The position numbers and the translations under genes are program-made. DNA of 10,099 bases from an uncultured Catenibacterium sp. Lineage in GTDB: Bacteria > Bacillota_I > Bacilli_A > Erysipelotrichales > Coprobacillaceae. Under the pieces are notes generated by a model. It was not told where the DNA came from. It ran no database searches and saw nothing but the letters and a program-made list of their open reading frames with translations. Positions 1 through 7,625 of this stretch are shown here, piece by piece (the first letter of the stretch is position 1; each line of letters starts with the position of its first letter). The stretch is taken from positions 1-10,099 of the forward strand of contig CAAFPB010000308.1 of the NCBI GenBank assembly GCA_900764725.1, written 5' to 3'.

Positions 1-350
1 ACTTCAGCACCTAATGCCTTAGTGGCATCTACTTTAATAAGTGGTGTATGGGCAGGCATAACGATTGTAGCCTTAACACCTAACTGCTGTGCTGCATAAG
101 CGACACCCTGTGCATGGTTTCCTGCGCTTGATGCAATAAGTCCTCTAGATTTAGATTCATCATCCATCTTCATGATCTTATTATAAGCACCTCTAATTTT
201 AAATGCGCCTGTTCTCTGTAAGTTTTCTGGTTTGATATAAACCGTATTTCTACTTTCTTTAGAAAAAGCTGGGCTATAAATTAAAGGTGTAGGAAGAATG
301 ACTTCATCCACTCTCTTCTTTGCTTCTTCAAAATTCTTTAATTCTAACAC
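1..350 (-). CDS. ilvA: Threonine ammonia-lyase (threonine dehydratase), copy 1, N-terminal part; runs off window
   Basis: PLP enzyme that deaminates L-threonine (and usually serine) to 2-oxobutyrate and ammonia, in the cytoplasm. Only the first 116 codons are visible; the rest lies left of position 1. The start is GTG at 350, 6 nt after a strong GAGAGGGGG ribosome binding site (357-365). Visible motifs are the PLP-lysine segment GAFKIRGAYNK (lysine about residue 51) and the SSAGNHAQG substrate loop (about 74-82). It aligns without gaps to the start of the complete copy at 464-1666. By eye there are about 35 mismatches in 350 nt and only four amino-acid differences (N6/D, L19/I, S33/C, T36/V), so it is a functional-looking paralogue, not a decayed remnant. 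It has its own promoter and follows a terminator, so it is not simply co-transcribed with copy 2. Whether the full protein keeps the ACT domain cannot be seen. Confidence 0.92.
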   Translation of the reverse strand, partial: MLELKNFEEAKKRVDEVILPTPLIYSPAFSKESRNTVYIKPENLQRTGAFKIRGAYNKIMKMDDESKSRGLIASSAGNHAQGVAYAAQQLGVKATIVMPAHTPLIKVDATKALGAE

Positions 351-382
351 ATAAATCCCCCTCTCAAAAATCTGTTTTTCAC

Positions 383-391
383 ATTATAACA
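383..391 (-). promoter_or_regulatory. Extended -10 promoter for ilvA copy 1
   Basis: On the minus strand the sequence TGT-TATAAT forms a perfect -10 box with an upstream TG, about 33 nt before the GTG start and just after the terminator of copy 2. A -35 box is poor: only a T-rich TTTTAA-like hexamer sits about 17 nt upstream, as expected for an extended -10 promoter. This is pattern-based inference. Confidence 0.55.
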
Positions 392-435
392 CCATTATTA
401 TTCTATTAAAACTAAATATTTACTTAAATCCATAG

Positions 436-463
436 AAAAAAAAGGAATAGCCTGAGCTATTCC
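436..463 (-). terminator. Rho-independent terminator of ilvA copy 2
   Basis: A perfect 8-bp stem (GGAATAGC at 444-451 with GCTATTCC at 456-463) has a 4-nt loop and, on the minus strand, is followed by eight T (436-443). It starts immediately after the TAG stop of copy 2 (464-466) and separates the two ilvA copies transcriptionally. Confidence 0.9.
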
Positions 464-1666
464 CTAGTTGATACGCTGGATATCAAAACCATTCTTTTTA
501 AATGTTTCAATAATAGATACAATGTGTGCTTCACCATTTGTTTCACAAGTGACTCTTAATTCTACTTCAGAGAATCTTGCGAAGTTCTTGAACTGGTTAT
601 GGTCGGCAGTGACAACGTTCGCATTACATTCATTTAAGATATGTGCGACTTTTTCTAACTGACCTGGACTATCTGGTAACTGTAATGAGAATGAGAAGAT
701 TCTTCCTCTTTCAATTAATCCTTTATTAATCATAGAAGAGATAGAAAGTACATCAATATTACCACCTGAGATCAAAGAGACAACCTTCTTATTCTTTTCA
801 TTCAATTTCTTTAATGCAGCAAGTGAAAGAATACCTGAGTTTTCAGCTACAAGCTTATGTTTTTCTACAAGTACTAAGAATGCAGCCATTAACTCATAAT
901 CACTTACTGTGATGATTCCATCTACATATTCCTTAATATATTCAAATGGTGTTTTACCAATTGTCTTAACGGCTGTACCATCCGCAATAGTCACTGCTTC
1001 ATTTAATGATACAACACGATCTTCATTAATGGCAGCAAGAGCACTTGCAGCACCTTCTGGTTCTACACCAATAATCTTCACTGCTGGATTGATTTTCTTA
1101 GCTGCACAGGCAATACCTGAGATCAATCCTCCACCACCTACTGGCACTAGAATAATATCTGTATCTGGTAATTCTTTAAGGATTTCTAACGCAATTGTGC
1201 CCTGTCCTTCAATAACATCTTCATCATCAAACGGATGTACAAATGTATAGCCATGTTCCTTCTGTAACTCTACTGCTTTATTATATGCATCATCATAAAC
1301 TTCACCATGAAGTACAACTTCAGCACCTAATGCCTTAGTGGCATCTACTTTAATAAGTGGTGTATGGGCAGGCATGACAATAGTTGCCTTAACACCTAAC
1401 TGCTGTGCAGCATAAGCCACACCCTGAGCATGATTTCCTGCACTTGATGCAATAAGTCCTCTAGATTTAGATTCATCATCCATCTTCATAATCTTATTAT
1501 ATGCACCTCTAATCTTAAATGCGCCTGTTCTCTGTAAGTTTTCCGGTTTGATATAAACCACATTTCTACACTCTTTGGAGAACGCTGGACTATAGATCAA
1601 AGGTGTTGGAATGATCACTTCGTCTACTCTCTTTTTTGCTTCTTCAAAATCTTTTAGCTCTAACAT
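464..1666 (-). CDS. ilvA: Threonine ammonia-lyase with C-terminal ACT domain, copy 2 (complete)
   Basis: PLP-dependent lyase converting L-threonine to 2-oxobutyrate, either the entry to isoleucine synthesis or a catabolic route. The 400-aa length and single ACT-like domain match the about 400-aa threonine ammonia-lyase subfamily, not the longer E. coli IlvA (514 aa) or the ACT-less TdcB (about 330 aa). Visible features are the Schiff-base lysine K51 in GAFKIRGAY, SSAGNHAQG (74-82), the phosphate-binding VGGGGLISG (176-184), SGGN (300-303) and an ACT domain at about 325-398 beginning FSLQLPDSPGQL. The ATG start at 1666 follows GGAGGA (1677-1682) by 10 nt. No other ilv gene is visible, so a catabolic or anaplerotic role is as likely as isoleucine synthesis. 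It is the upstream member of a tandem pair with the gene at 1-350. Confidence 0.95.
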   Translation of the reverse strand: MLELKDFEEAKKRVDEVIIPTPLIYSPAFSKECRNVVYIKPENLQRTGAFKIRGAYNKIMKMDDESKSRGLIASSAGNHAQGVAYAAQQLGVKATIVMPAHTPLIKVDATKALGAEVVLHGEVYDDAYNKAVELQKEHGYTFVHPFDDEDVIEGQGTIALEILKELPDTDIILVPVGGGGLISGIACAAKKINPAVKIIGVEPEGAASALAAINEDRVVSLNEAVTIADGTAVKTIGKTPFEYIKEYVDGIITVSDYELMAAFLVLVEKHKLVAENSGILSLAALKKLNEKNKKVVSLISGGNIDVLSISSMINKGLIERGRIFSFSLQLPDSPGQLEKVAHILNECNANVVTADHNQFKNFARFSEVELRVTCETNGEAHIVSIIETFKKNGFDIQRIN

Positions 1667-1741
1667 TTTTCATTTTTCCTCCATATATTTATATTTTTAA
1701 CGTTATCGCGTTATTTTGGTTCTAAATAAAACAAATTTTAG

Positions 1742-1774
1742 GCAAAATAATAAGAGTGGTTATACACTCTTATT
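1742..1774 (-). terminator. Terminator of the five-gene operon, overlapping the DUF4250 stop codon
   Basis: A 10-bp stem (1749-1758 with 1765-1774; core TAAGAGTG/CACTCTTA) encloses a 6-nt loop and is followed on the minus strand by a T-rich tail. The TAA stop of the DUF4250 gene (1770-1772) lies inside the hairpin. It separates this operon from ilvA copy 2, whose own promoter must lie in 1683-1748; I see no convincing -35/-10 pair there. Confidence 0.75.
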
Positions 1775-1949
1775 TGAACTGATTTGATTTGTATGTGTAA
1801 TGGTAACCAATAGTTTCCATCTTATCGACTACTTCCTGCATAGGAATATGATAGTCGTAGCATAAGTCTGCAAGATCTTCATATTGGTCTCTAAGTTTCA
1901 TATTTAACCAGCTAAGTAACATCACTGGATCTTTAGGCATTTCATTCAT
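1770..1949 (-). CDS. DUF4250 domain small protein
   Basis: A 59-aa protein starting MNEMPKDPVMLLSWLNMKLR. The PKDPVMLLS-x-x-N-x-KLRD opening is what I recall of the DUF4250 family, short proteins of unknown function common in Firmicutes. The rest is a compact, probably helical, acidic and soluble sequence with no signal peptide or membrane segment. The ATG at 1949 overlaps the end of the HAD phosphatase gene by 8 nt. A strong GAGGAGG ribosome binding site lies within the last codons of that gene, so the two are probably translationally coupled. It is the last gene of the operon, with its stop codon inside the terminator. The family assignment is from memory; the function is unknown. Confidence 0.85.
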   Translation of the reverse strand: MNEMPKDPVMLLSWLNMKLRDQYEDLADLCYDYHIPMQEVVDKMETIGYHYTYKSNQFK

Positions 1950-2760
1950 CTCGTAATTCCTCCTCTAGTTTCTTCAACATATAGGCAATACCATCTTCAT
2001 CATTTGATAAAGTGACAACATCTGCTCTTTCTTTGACTTCATCTACTGCATTGGCCATAGCAACACCACAGCCTGCATATTCAATTAATGATAAATCATT
2101 AAATCCATCACCAAAGGCAATAACTTCTTCTTTTGTAAGATTAAGCATCTTTACTAGCTTATCTAAAGAAGCTGCTTTATCAATATTTGGTGCCATAACT
2201 TCAATAAAGAATGGTGCAGAACGGTAAATACTTAAACCTGGGAATGCACTCTTATAATCTTCTATTACAGAAGCCACATGTTCAGGATCACCTGTACATA
2301 ATACTTTATTAATAGGATCTTTTAAAATAGATTTAAAAGATTCTGTCTTTTTAATTTCAATATCATTGATACGTCCTTCAATATTCACATATTGATCATC
2401 TACATCTTCAGTATATACTGCATCATCATAATATGTCATAATCGCAAGATCATGTTTCTTCGCTTCATCATATGCTTTTTTAGCCTGTTCAACAGTCAAA
2501 CGCTGTTCAAACATAGTCTGTCTTGTTTTGGCATCCATGACCTTAGCACCATTGAATGATAATAAATATCCTTCATACTTTTCTAATTCAAGTGCAGCTG
2601 CTTCATGTCTTAAACCTGGTGTTGGTCTACCTGATGCAAGTACAATTGTAGCCCCTAACTGCTGTGCTTTAATAAGTGTCTGACGTGTTTCATCAGTAAT
2701 TTCATTTTCTGAATTCTTTAATGTACCATCTAAATCTAATGCGATTAACTTATATTTCAT
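1942..2760 (-). CDS. Cof-type HAD-IIB family phosphatase
   Basis: Cytoplasmic HAD-superfamily hydrolase of 272 aa, the usual length for the Cof/YidA class, which dephosphorylates sugar phosphates and similar small phosphorylated metabolites. All four HAD motifs are present: DLDGT with nucleophile D9 and D11; LASGRP with S43; K195 in the PNIDKAASL segment; and GDGFND (217-222) for Mg binding. The C2-type cap between motifs II and III (about 85-185) sets the IIB class. The real substrate cannot be predicted. Its ATG overlaps the stop of the YqxD-like gene by 11 nt, and it overlaps the DUF4250 gene by 8 nt. It is the fourth gene of the operon. Confidence 0.93.
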   Translation of the reverse strand: MKYKLIALDLDGTLKNSENEITDETRQTLIKAQQLGATIVLASGRPTPGLRHEAAALELEKYEGYLLSFNGAKVMDAKTRQTMFEQRLTVEQAKKAYDEAKKHDLAIMTYYDDAVYTEDVDDQYVNIEGRINDIEIKKTESFKSILKDPINKVLCTGDPEHVASVIEDYKSAFPGLSIYRSAPFFIEVMAPNIDKAASLDKLVKMLNLTKEEVIAFGDGFNDLSLIEYAGCGVAMANAVDEVKERADVVTLSNDEDGIAYMLKKLEEELRDE

Positions 2761-3178
2761 CTTTTATAATCCCCTCTATTGTTTCTAAAAATCTCTTTCT
2801 TGTTTCTTGTGTACGTTTCTTTGGTCCTTTGACATGTTGATGCTTACGCATCTTTCCGTCGATATAACGTGTCATTAAGAGTGAGTCTATATTGTTGGAA
2901 TCAATCATAAACCCTGAAGGATGTACTACTATTGCACCTTTAGTAAGAAGCAATCCTGCTTCACCATAATCCTGAGTAATCACAAGATCACCCTTCTTTA
3001 CATCTCTTAAGATAGCATAATCCACACTATCATTCCCCTGATCACATATAATAACTGATTCATAATCAAAGAAATGATTCATATCACAATACACTATCAT
3101 CTTTATATCATATTTATCACACAAAAAAGCGATTTTTTCAATATCTGGTGTTGCATCTCCATCAATTAATATTCTCAT
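2750..3178 (-). CDS. YaiI/YqxD family (DUF188) protein
   Basis: 142-aa soluble protein. The start RILIDGDATPDIEKI matches the acidic N-terminal motif of the YaiI/YqxD family (usually DxDACPV), and the VDYAILRDVKKGDLVITQDYGEA stretch (split here as VDYAILRDVKKGDLVIT then QDYGEA) carries the conserved D-x-x-I...DLVITQD segment. The basic KMRKHQHVKGPKKRT tail is also typical. The family has a PIN-like fold and has been suggested to include nucleases, but no activity is established. Here the usual DACP is replaced by DATP, so the family cysteine is absent. Its start overlaps the rhomboid stop by ATGA. The ribosome binding site is weak, so translation probably depends on coupling. Confidence 0.88.
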   Translation of the reverse strand: MRILIDGDATPDIEKIAFLCDKYDIKMIVYCDMNHFFDYESVIICDQGNDSVDYAILRDVKKGDLVITQDYGEAGLLLTKGAIVVHPSGFMIDSNNIDSLLMTRYIDGKMRKHQHVKGPKKRTQETRKRFLETIEGIIKDEI

Positions 3179-3744
3179 ATTACTTTTAAGAGGTACATAA
3201 TATACATAGTAAGGTATCCACCGATTAATCCACCTACATGTCCTGTCTTAGAAATACGAGAATTCATAAGAGTAAAGGCAAGGTTAATCGCAATACAAGG
3301 TAAATAGCCTCTTAATAAATCAAAGAAAGCACCACCTTTAAATAAACCTAGTCCAATAATAGCTCCTAAGAAACCATAAAATAAACCACTGGCACCAATT
3401 GTGATAGAGTTATCCACATTAGAATCTCTATAAGAATAATAATAAGTAGCGAGTGAACTCATCACAATAGATACTAAGACAAGTATTAAATAACGTACTG
3501 GTCCAAGCATTGTTTCAAACATACGTCCTAAATAGAAGATACAGTACATATTCATAAATAAATGAAGAAATTCTGTATGAATAAAAGCTGATGTAATAAA
3601 TCTCCAATATTCTCCTCTATTTTTCACATAAGGTGTATATAAAGCACCTAAATGCATTGCTTCTGAAGTTTTATTATCCTTAGAAAAATAATTAATATAA
3701 ACAAAAACTGCTATACATATCGCCATAAAGATATATGTGATCAT
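3175..3744 (-). CDS. Rhomboid family intramembrane serine protease
   Basis: 189-aa polytopic membrane protein, a minimal six-helix rhomboid. The catalytic serine is S119 in ITIGASGLFYG and the catalytic histidine is H169 in TGHVGGLIGG. The HxxxxHxxxN motif of helix 2 is seen as H56, H61 and N65 (FIHTEFLHLFMN). The WR motif of loop 1 is present (about 47-48). Rhomboids cut transmembrane segments of other membrane proteins within the bilayer. The ATG at 3744 has a strong GGAGGT site 6 nt upstream, inside the preceding gene, and overlaps that gene's stop by 4 nt. Being coupled to a single-pass membrane protein with a large outer part makes that protein a possible substrate or partner, which is inference only. 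Confidence 0.93.
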   Translation of the reverse strand: MITYIFMAICIAVFVYINYFSKDNKTSEAMHLGALYTPYVKNRGEYWRFITSAFIHTEFLHLFMNMYCIFYLGRMFETMLGPVRYLILVLVSIVMSSLATYYYSYRDSNVDNSITIGASGLFYGFLGAIIGLGLFKGGAFFDLLRGYLPCIAINLAFTLMNSRISKTGHVGGLIGGYLTMYIMYLLKVI

Positions 3745-4535
3745 TCAACAACCTCCACTACTCTTGTAACTTTCGCCATATTCTTAGAACTATCAGTTAC
3801 TGTATAAGTTAAAACATAACGTCCTACAGTATTTGTCTGTACTTTGCCTGTGACAACAATCTTATTTGTTAAGTCACCATCTTCATTATCATATGCAGTA
3901 ACACCTTCTCTTGCATTAAAAGCATCACCGATACGAATCACTTTATCTTCTGCCCCTTTAATAACAGGAACAACCAAGTCATTGGCTACAATCACTTTAA
4001 TACGCATAGGAAAAGATGTATTACCTTGTTCATCTCTTACTACAACACGTTCAATATATGTACCTACCTTTTCATATGACTTTTCTTTAACTAGTTCTTC
4101 ACTATTTTCTTTCTTTAAGAAATAGATTTGTGTTAAAGACGCATCATTGACTTCAGCTACTGTCTTTTTTGCATAGAGTGGCTGATTAGGATTTACATAA
4201 TAAACAAGCTTTTTAAGTTTTACTGTTGGTTTTTTTGTATCTACAATCTTAATCTTAAAATCATAGTCACGTCCTGCATATTCAATACTTGCATTATAGT
4301 TACCTACTTTATTTAAGTTAACACGCTTTAAGTTTAAAGTAAGTGATTTTTTTATTCTATCTGGACAGATGACATAATCATCTATATTCTGTGATACTTC
4401 CTGTCCTAATTCATAAGTAAATACTGTCTGTTTCAATTCAAAGGTTGCCATTGTCGCAATCTTATAAATAGAAAATAATTCAAGGAAAATAAATAATAGT
4501 AAAATGACAGTAATCAGTTTGTTCCTCCATTTCAC
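3741..4535 (-). CDS. Membrane-anchored protein with three Ig-like repeats (DUF5011-type C-terminus)
   Basis: 264-aa protein: a short basic N-terminus (MKWRNK), one hydrophobic segment at about 7-24 (uncleaved anchor or signal peptide), then an extracytoplasmic beta-rich part. Three similar units follow, roughly 33-100, 103-185 and 188-264. Each carries VG-x-Y near its end, at 77-80, 157-160 and 237-240, an exact 80-residue period. The last unit has the Ig-like DUF5011/HYR pattern, with YDNEDGDLT and a closing YVLTYTVTDSSKN. Such domains usually serve as surface spacers or adhesion modules; no catalytic motif is seen. The start is GTG at 4535, because AGAGGTG (4542-4548) lies 6 nt upstream, the same arrangement as pyrG; an alternative GTG at 4544 lies within that site. 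It is the first gene of the operon and overlaps rhomboid by ATGA. Confidence 0.8.
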   Translation of the reverse strand: MKWRNKLITVILLLFIFLELFSIYKIATMATFELKQTVFTYELGQEVSQNIDDYVICPDRIKKSLTLNLKRVNLNKVGNYNASIEYAGRDYDFKIKIVDTKKPTVKLKKLVYYVNPNQPLYAKKTVAEVNDASLTQIYFLKKENSEELVKEKSYEKVGTYIERVVVRDEQGNTSFPMRIKVIVANDLVVPVIKGAEDKVIRIGDAFNAREGVTAYDNEDGDLTNKIVVTGKVQTNTVGRYVLTYTVTDSSKNMAKVTRVVEVVE

Positions 4536-4541
4536 TAGTAT

Positions 4542-4548
4542 CACCTCT
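4542..4548 (-). promoter_or_regulatory. Ribosome binding site fixing the Ig-like protein start
   Basis: AGAGGTG on the minus strand, 6 nt before GTG at 4535. The in-frame GTG at 4544 overlaps this site and would need a weaker AAGGA site further upstream, so 4535 is preferred. Confidence 0.6.
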
Positions 4549-4559
4549 TTCGTTCCTTC

Positions 4560-4589
4560 ATTATACTATAAAAGATATCTGAGTGACAA
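4560..4589 (-). promoter_or_regulatory. Sigma-A-like promoter of the Ig-like/rhomboid operon
   Basis: TTGTCA (-35, 4584-4589) and TATAAT (-10, 4560-4565) on the minus strand, spaced 18 nt, about 25 nt before the first start codon. The -35 box overlaps the last bases of the T tract of the ispF terminator. Confidence 0.75.
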
Positions 4590-4612
4590 AAAAGATGATG
4601 TAAAACATCACC
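4588..4612 (-). terminator. Rho-independent terminator of ispF
   Basis: On the minus strand GGTGATG (4606-4612) pairs with CATCATC (4594-4600), including one G-T pair, around a 5-nt loop, followed by six T (4588-4593). It lies 22 nt after the ispF stop. Confidence 0.8.
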
Positions 4613-4634
4613 TTGTTTAAAAAATACATAACTA

Positions 4635-5108
4635 TTACACATTTTCAAGTAAGCAGACTGCTTGAGAAACGATTCCTTCTCCTCTTCCTACAAAACCAAG
4701 CTTTTCACCACGTGTGGCTTTCACATTAATCTGTGTCACATCACAATGTAGTGCTTTCGCAATATTATTTCTCATAGTAGGAATATGAGGTGCCATCTTT
4801 GGCTGTTCTGTCATAATAATGGCATCCACATTACCAATCTTATAACCTTTTTCATTCATCAACTTATATGTTTCTTCTAACAAGATCATTGAAGAAATAC
4901 CTTTGTAGCGATCATCTGTATCAGGAAAATGTTTACCAATATCTCCTTCACCTAATGCCCCAATGATTGATTCAATAATAGCATGTAAAAGAACATCCGC
5001 ATCACTATGTCCCTTTAACCCTTTTTTATAAGGGATTTCTACACCACCAAGAATAAGCTTTCTTCCTTCTACTAACTGATGAATATCTATTGACTGTCCT
5101 ATACGCAT
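4635..5108 (-). CDS. ispF: 2-C-methyl-D-erythritol 2,4-cyclodiphosphate synthase
   Basis: Cytoplasmic MEP-pathway enzyme. It cyclises CDP-methylerythritol 2-phosphate to methylerythritol cyclodiphosphate with release of CMP, on the way to isoprenoids. The 157-aa length is normal; the protein acts as a trimer. Zinc ligands D8, H10 and H42 are in place (IDIH and [11 protein letters not shown]), with FPDTD at 61-65 and the nucleotide-binding [17 protein letters not shown] segment at 130-146. The usual TTTEK is TRGEK here, but T132 and E135 are kept. The ATG at 5108 is chosen because GGAGGT ends 6 nt upstream; longer frames would start inside the pyrG terminator. It is downstream of pyrG, but a terminator separates them and a small promoter may drive it alone. 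Confidence 0.95.
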   Translation of the reverse strand: MRIGQSIDIHQLVEGRKLILGGVEIPYKKGLKGHSDADVLLHAIIESIIGALGEGDIGKHFPDTDDRYKGISSMILLEETYKLMNEKGYKIGNVDAIIMTEQPKMAPHIPTMRNNIAKALHCDVTQINVKATRGEKLGFVGRGEGIVSQAVCLLENV

Positions 5109-5114
5109 AACCAT

Positions 5115-5120
5115 ACCTCC
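5115..5120 (-). promoter_or_regulatory. Ribosome binding site fixing the ispF start
   Basis: GGAGGT on the minus strand, 6 nt before ATG at 5108. A second in-frame ATG at 5114 directly abuts the site and is too close to be used. Confidence 0.8.
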
Positions 5121-5129
5121 ATGCCTTTT

Positions 5130-5138
5130 ATTGTAACA
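5130..5138 (-). promoter_or_regulatory. Possible extended -10 promoter for ispF
   Basis: TGT-TACAAT on the minus strand lies right after the pyrG terminator and 21 nt before the ispF start. No good -35 box is visible, and the resulting leader would be only about 15 nt. It resembles the TGT-TATAAT box before ilvA copy 1. Otherwise ispF would depend on read-through from pyrG. Confidence 0.4.
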
Positions 5139-5165
5139 CAAAAGGCATGAGGTTAGCCTCATGCC
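5136..5165 (-). terminator. Rho-independent terminator between pyrG and ispF
   Basis: A perfect 9-bp stem (GGCATGAGG 5144-5152, CCTCATGCC 5157-5165) has a 4-nt loop and a short TTTTGTGT tail on the minus strand. The U tract is short, so partial read-through into ispF is possible. Confidence 0.8.
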
Positions 5166-5171
5166 AATGTA

Positions 5172-6871
<1,700 letters not shown>

Positions 6872-6915
6872 TTCTTTTCTTTATTTTATTAATTAATTAT
6901 ATTATGATATGGCTT

Positions 6916-6921
6916 GGGAGG
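6916..6921 (+). promoter_or_regulatory. Ribosome binding site fixing the response regulator start
   Basis: GGGAGG, 8 nt before ATG at 6930. The earlier in-frame ATG at 6909 lies upstream of this site with no site of its own. A -10-like TATGAT at 6903-6908 is the best promoter candidate nearby but has no clear -35 box. Confidence 0.75.
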
Positions 6922-6929
6922 ATAAACAT

Positions 6930-7625
6930 ATGGAAACACCTCGTATATTAGTTATTGATGATGAAAAAGAAATTTGTGATCTTATTGAAATTTATTTAAG
7001 TCAAGAAGGTTATCATGTTGAAAAACGTTATAATGCCTATACATTATTACGTGATCTTGAAAAGTTCAAGATTGACCTTGTAATTCTAGATATGATGATG
7101 CCTGGAGTAGATGGTTTACAGGCATTAGAGATGATCAGAGAAAAGTACAATATCCCAGTTATTTTTGTATCAGCTAAAACAGCTGATCAGGATAAGATTG
7201 AAGGATTATTAAAGGGTGCTGATGATTATATCGCAAAACCATTTAATGCGATGGAATTAGTGGCACGTGTCAAATCACAGTTAAGACGTTATCAGGTTTA
7301 TAGTAAACCTATTGGTGTAGATAATTCTATTATCCAGGCCAATGATCTTCTTATTGATACAAATAAGAAAATGGTTTCTGTAGATAATCGTCCAGTGGCT
7401 GTCACTAAGATTGAATATGAAATCTTAGTACTACTTGCCTCACATCCTGGTACAGTATTCTCTACTGAAGATATCTATACAAAAATTTGGCACGAAGAAG
7501 CAACACATGCCAACAATACCATCATGGTACATATTAGAAAACTAAGAGAAAAGATTGAAAGACAGCCTCGTACACCAAGACATATTATTACTGTCTGGGG
7601 CATTGGTTATAAGTTCGAATTATGA
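6930..7625 (+). CDS. OmpR-family (VanR-like) response regulator
   Basis: 231-aa DNA-binding response regulator. The receiver domain spans about 4-120, with acidic pocket D10/D11, phospho-acceptor D54 in VILDMMMPG, S81 in VSAK and K103 in IAKPF. The winged-helix Trans_reg_C domain spans about 133-230, with the recognition-helix region NNTIMVHIRKLREKIE and the closing TVWGIGYKFE. It acts as a transcription factor when phosphorylated by the kinase encoded next, whose start overlaps its stop by ATGA. The C-terminal half resembles VanR-type regulators, but no resistance or transporter genes are nearby, so the target genes are unknown. It is transcribed divergently from pyrG, and its operators could lie in the shared 6837-6929 spacer. 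Confidence 0.93.
   Translation: METPRILVIDDEKEICDLIEIYLSQEGYHVEKRYNAYTLLRDLEKFKIDLVILDMMMPGVDGLQALEMIREKYNIPVIFVSAKTADQDKIEGLLKGADDYIAKPFNAMELVARVKSQLRRYQVYSKPIGVDNSIIQANDLLIDTNKKMVSVDNRPVAVTKIEYEILVLLASHPGTVFSTEDIYTKIWHEEATHANNTIMVHIRKLREKIERQPRTPRHIITVWGIGYKFEL

Noticed and set aside
350..352. ATG start for ilvA copy 1
   Set aside because: This ATG reads into a stop after one more codon (ATG TGT TAG); the GTG at 350 is in the correct frame.
909..1250. Open frame on the plus strand inside ilvA copy 2
   Set aside because: Antisense shadow of a clearly coding enzyme gene; no ribosome site and no recognisable domain. The same holds for the plus-strand frames at 468-662, 2012-2227, 3844-4125, 6064-6261 and 6664-6849.
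1671..1673. Second ATG between the ribosome site and the start of ilvA copy 2
   Set aside because: Out of frame, ends after nine codons and is too close to GGAGG; considered as a leader peptide but there is no supporting structure.
1667..1748. T-box or other amino-acid riboswitch before ilvA copy 2
   Set aside because: The spacer is only about 80 nt, nearly all A/T, with no specifier stem, T-box sequence or terminator preceding the start.
5109..5162. 18-residue N-terminal extension of IspF
   Set aside because: It would start within the pyrG terminator hairpin and read through the ispF ribosome site; the 157-aa form has normal family length.
6883..6905. AT-rich palindromic TTAATTAATTA stretch as an operator
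   Set aside because: Simple A/T repetition in an AT-rich promoter spacer; not enough information to call a binding site.
6909..6929. Seven-residue N-terminal extension of the response regulator
   Set aside because: The ribosome site GGGAGG lies within it, and no site precedes the ATG at 6909.
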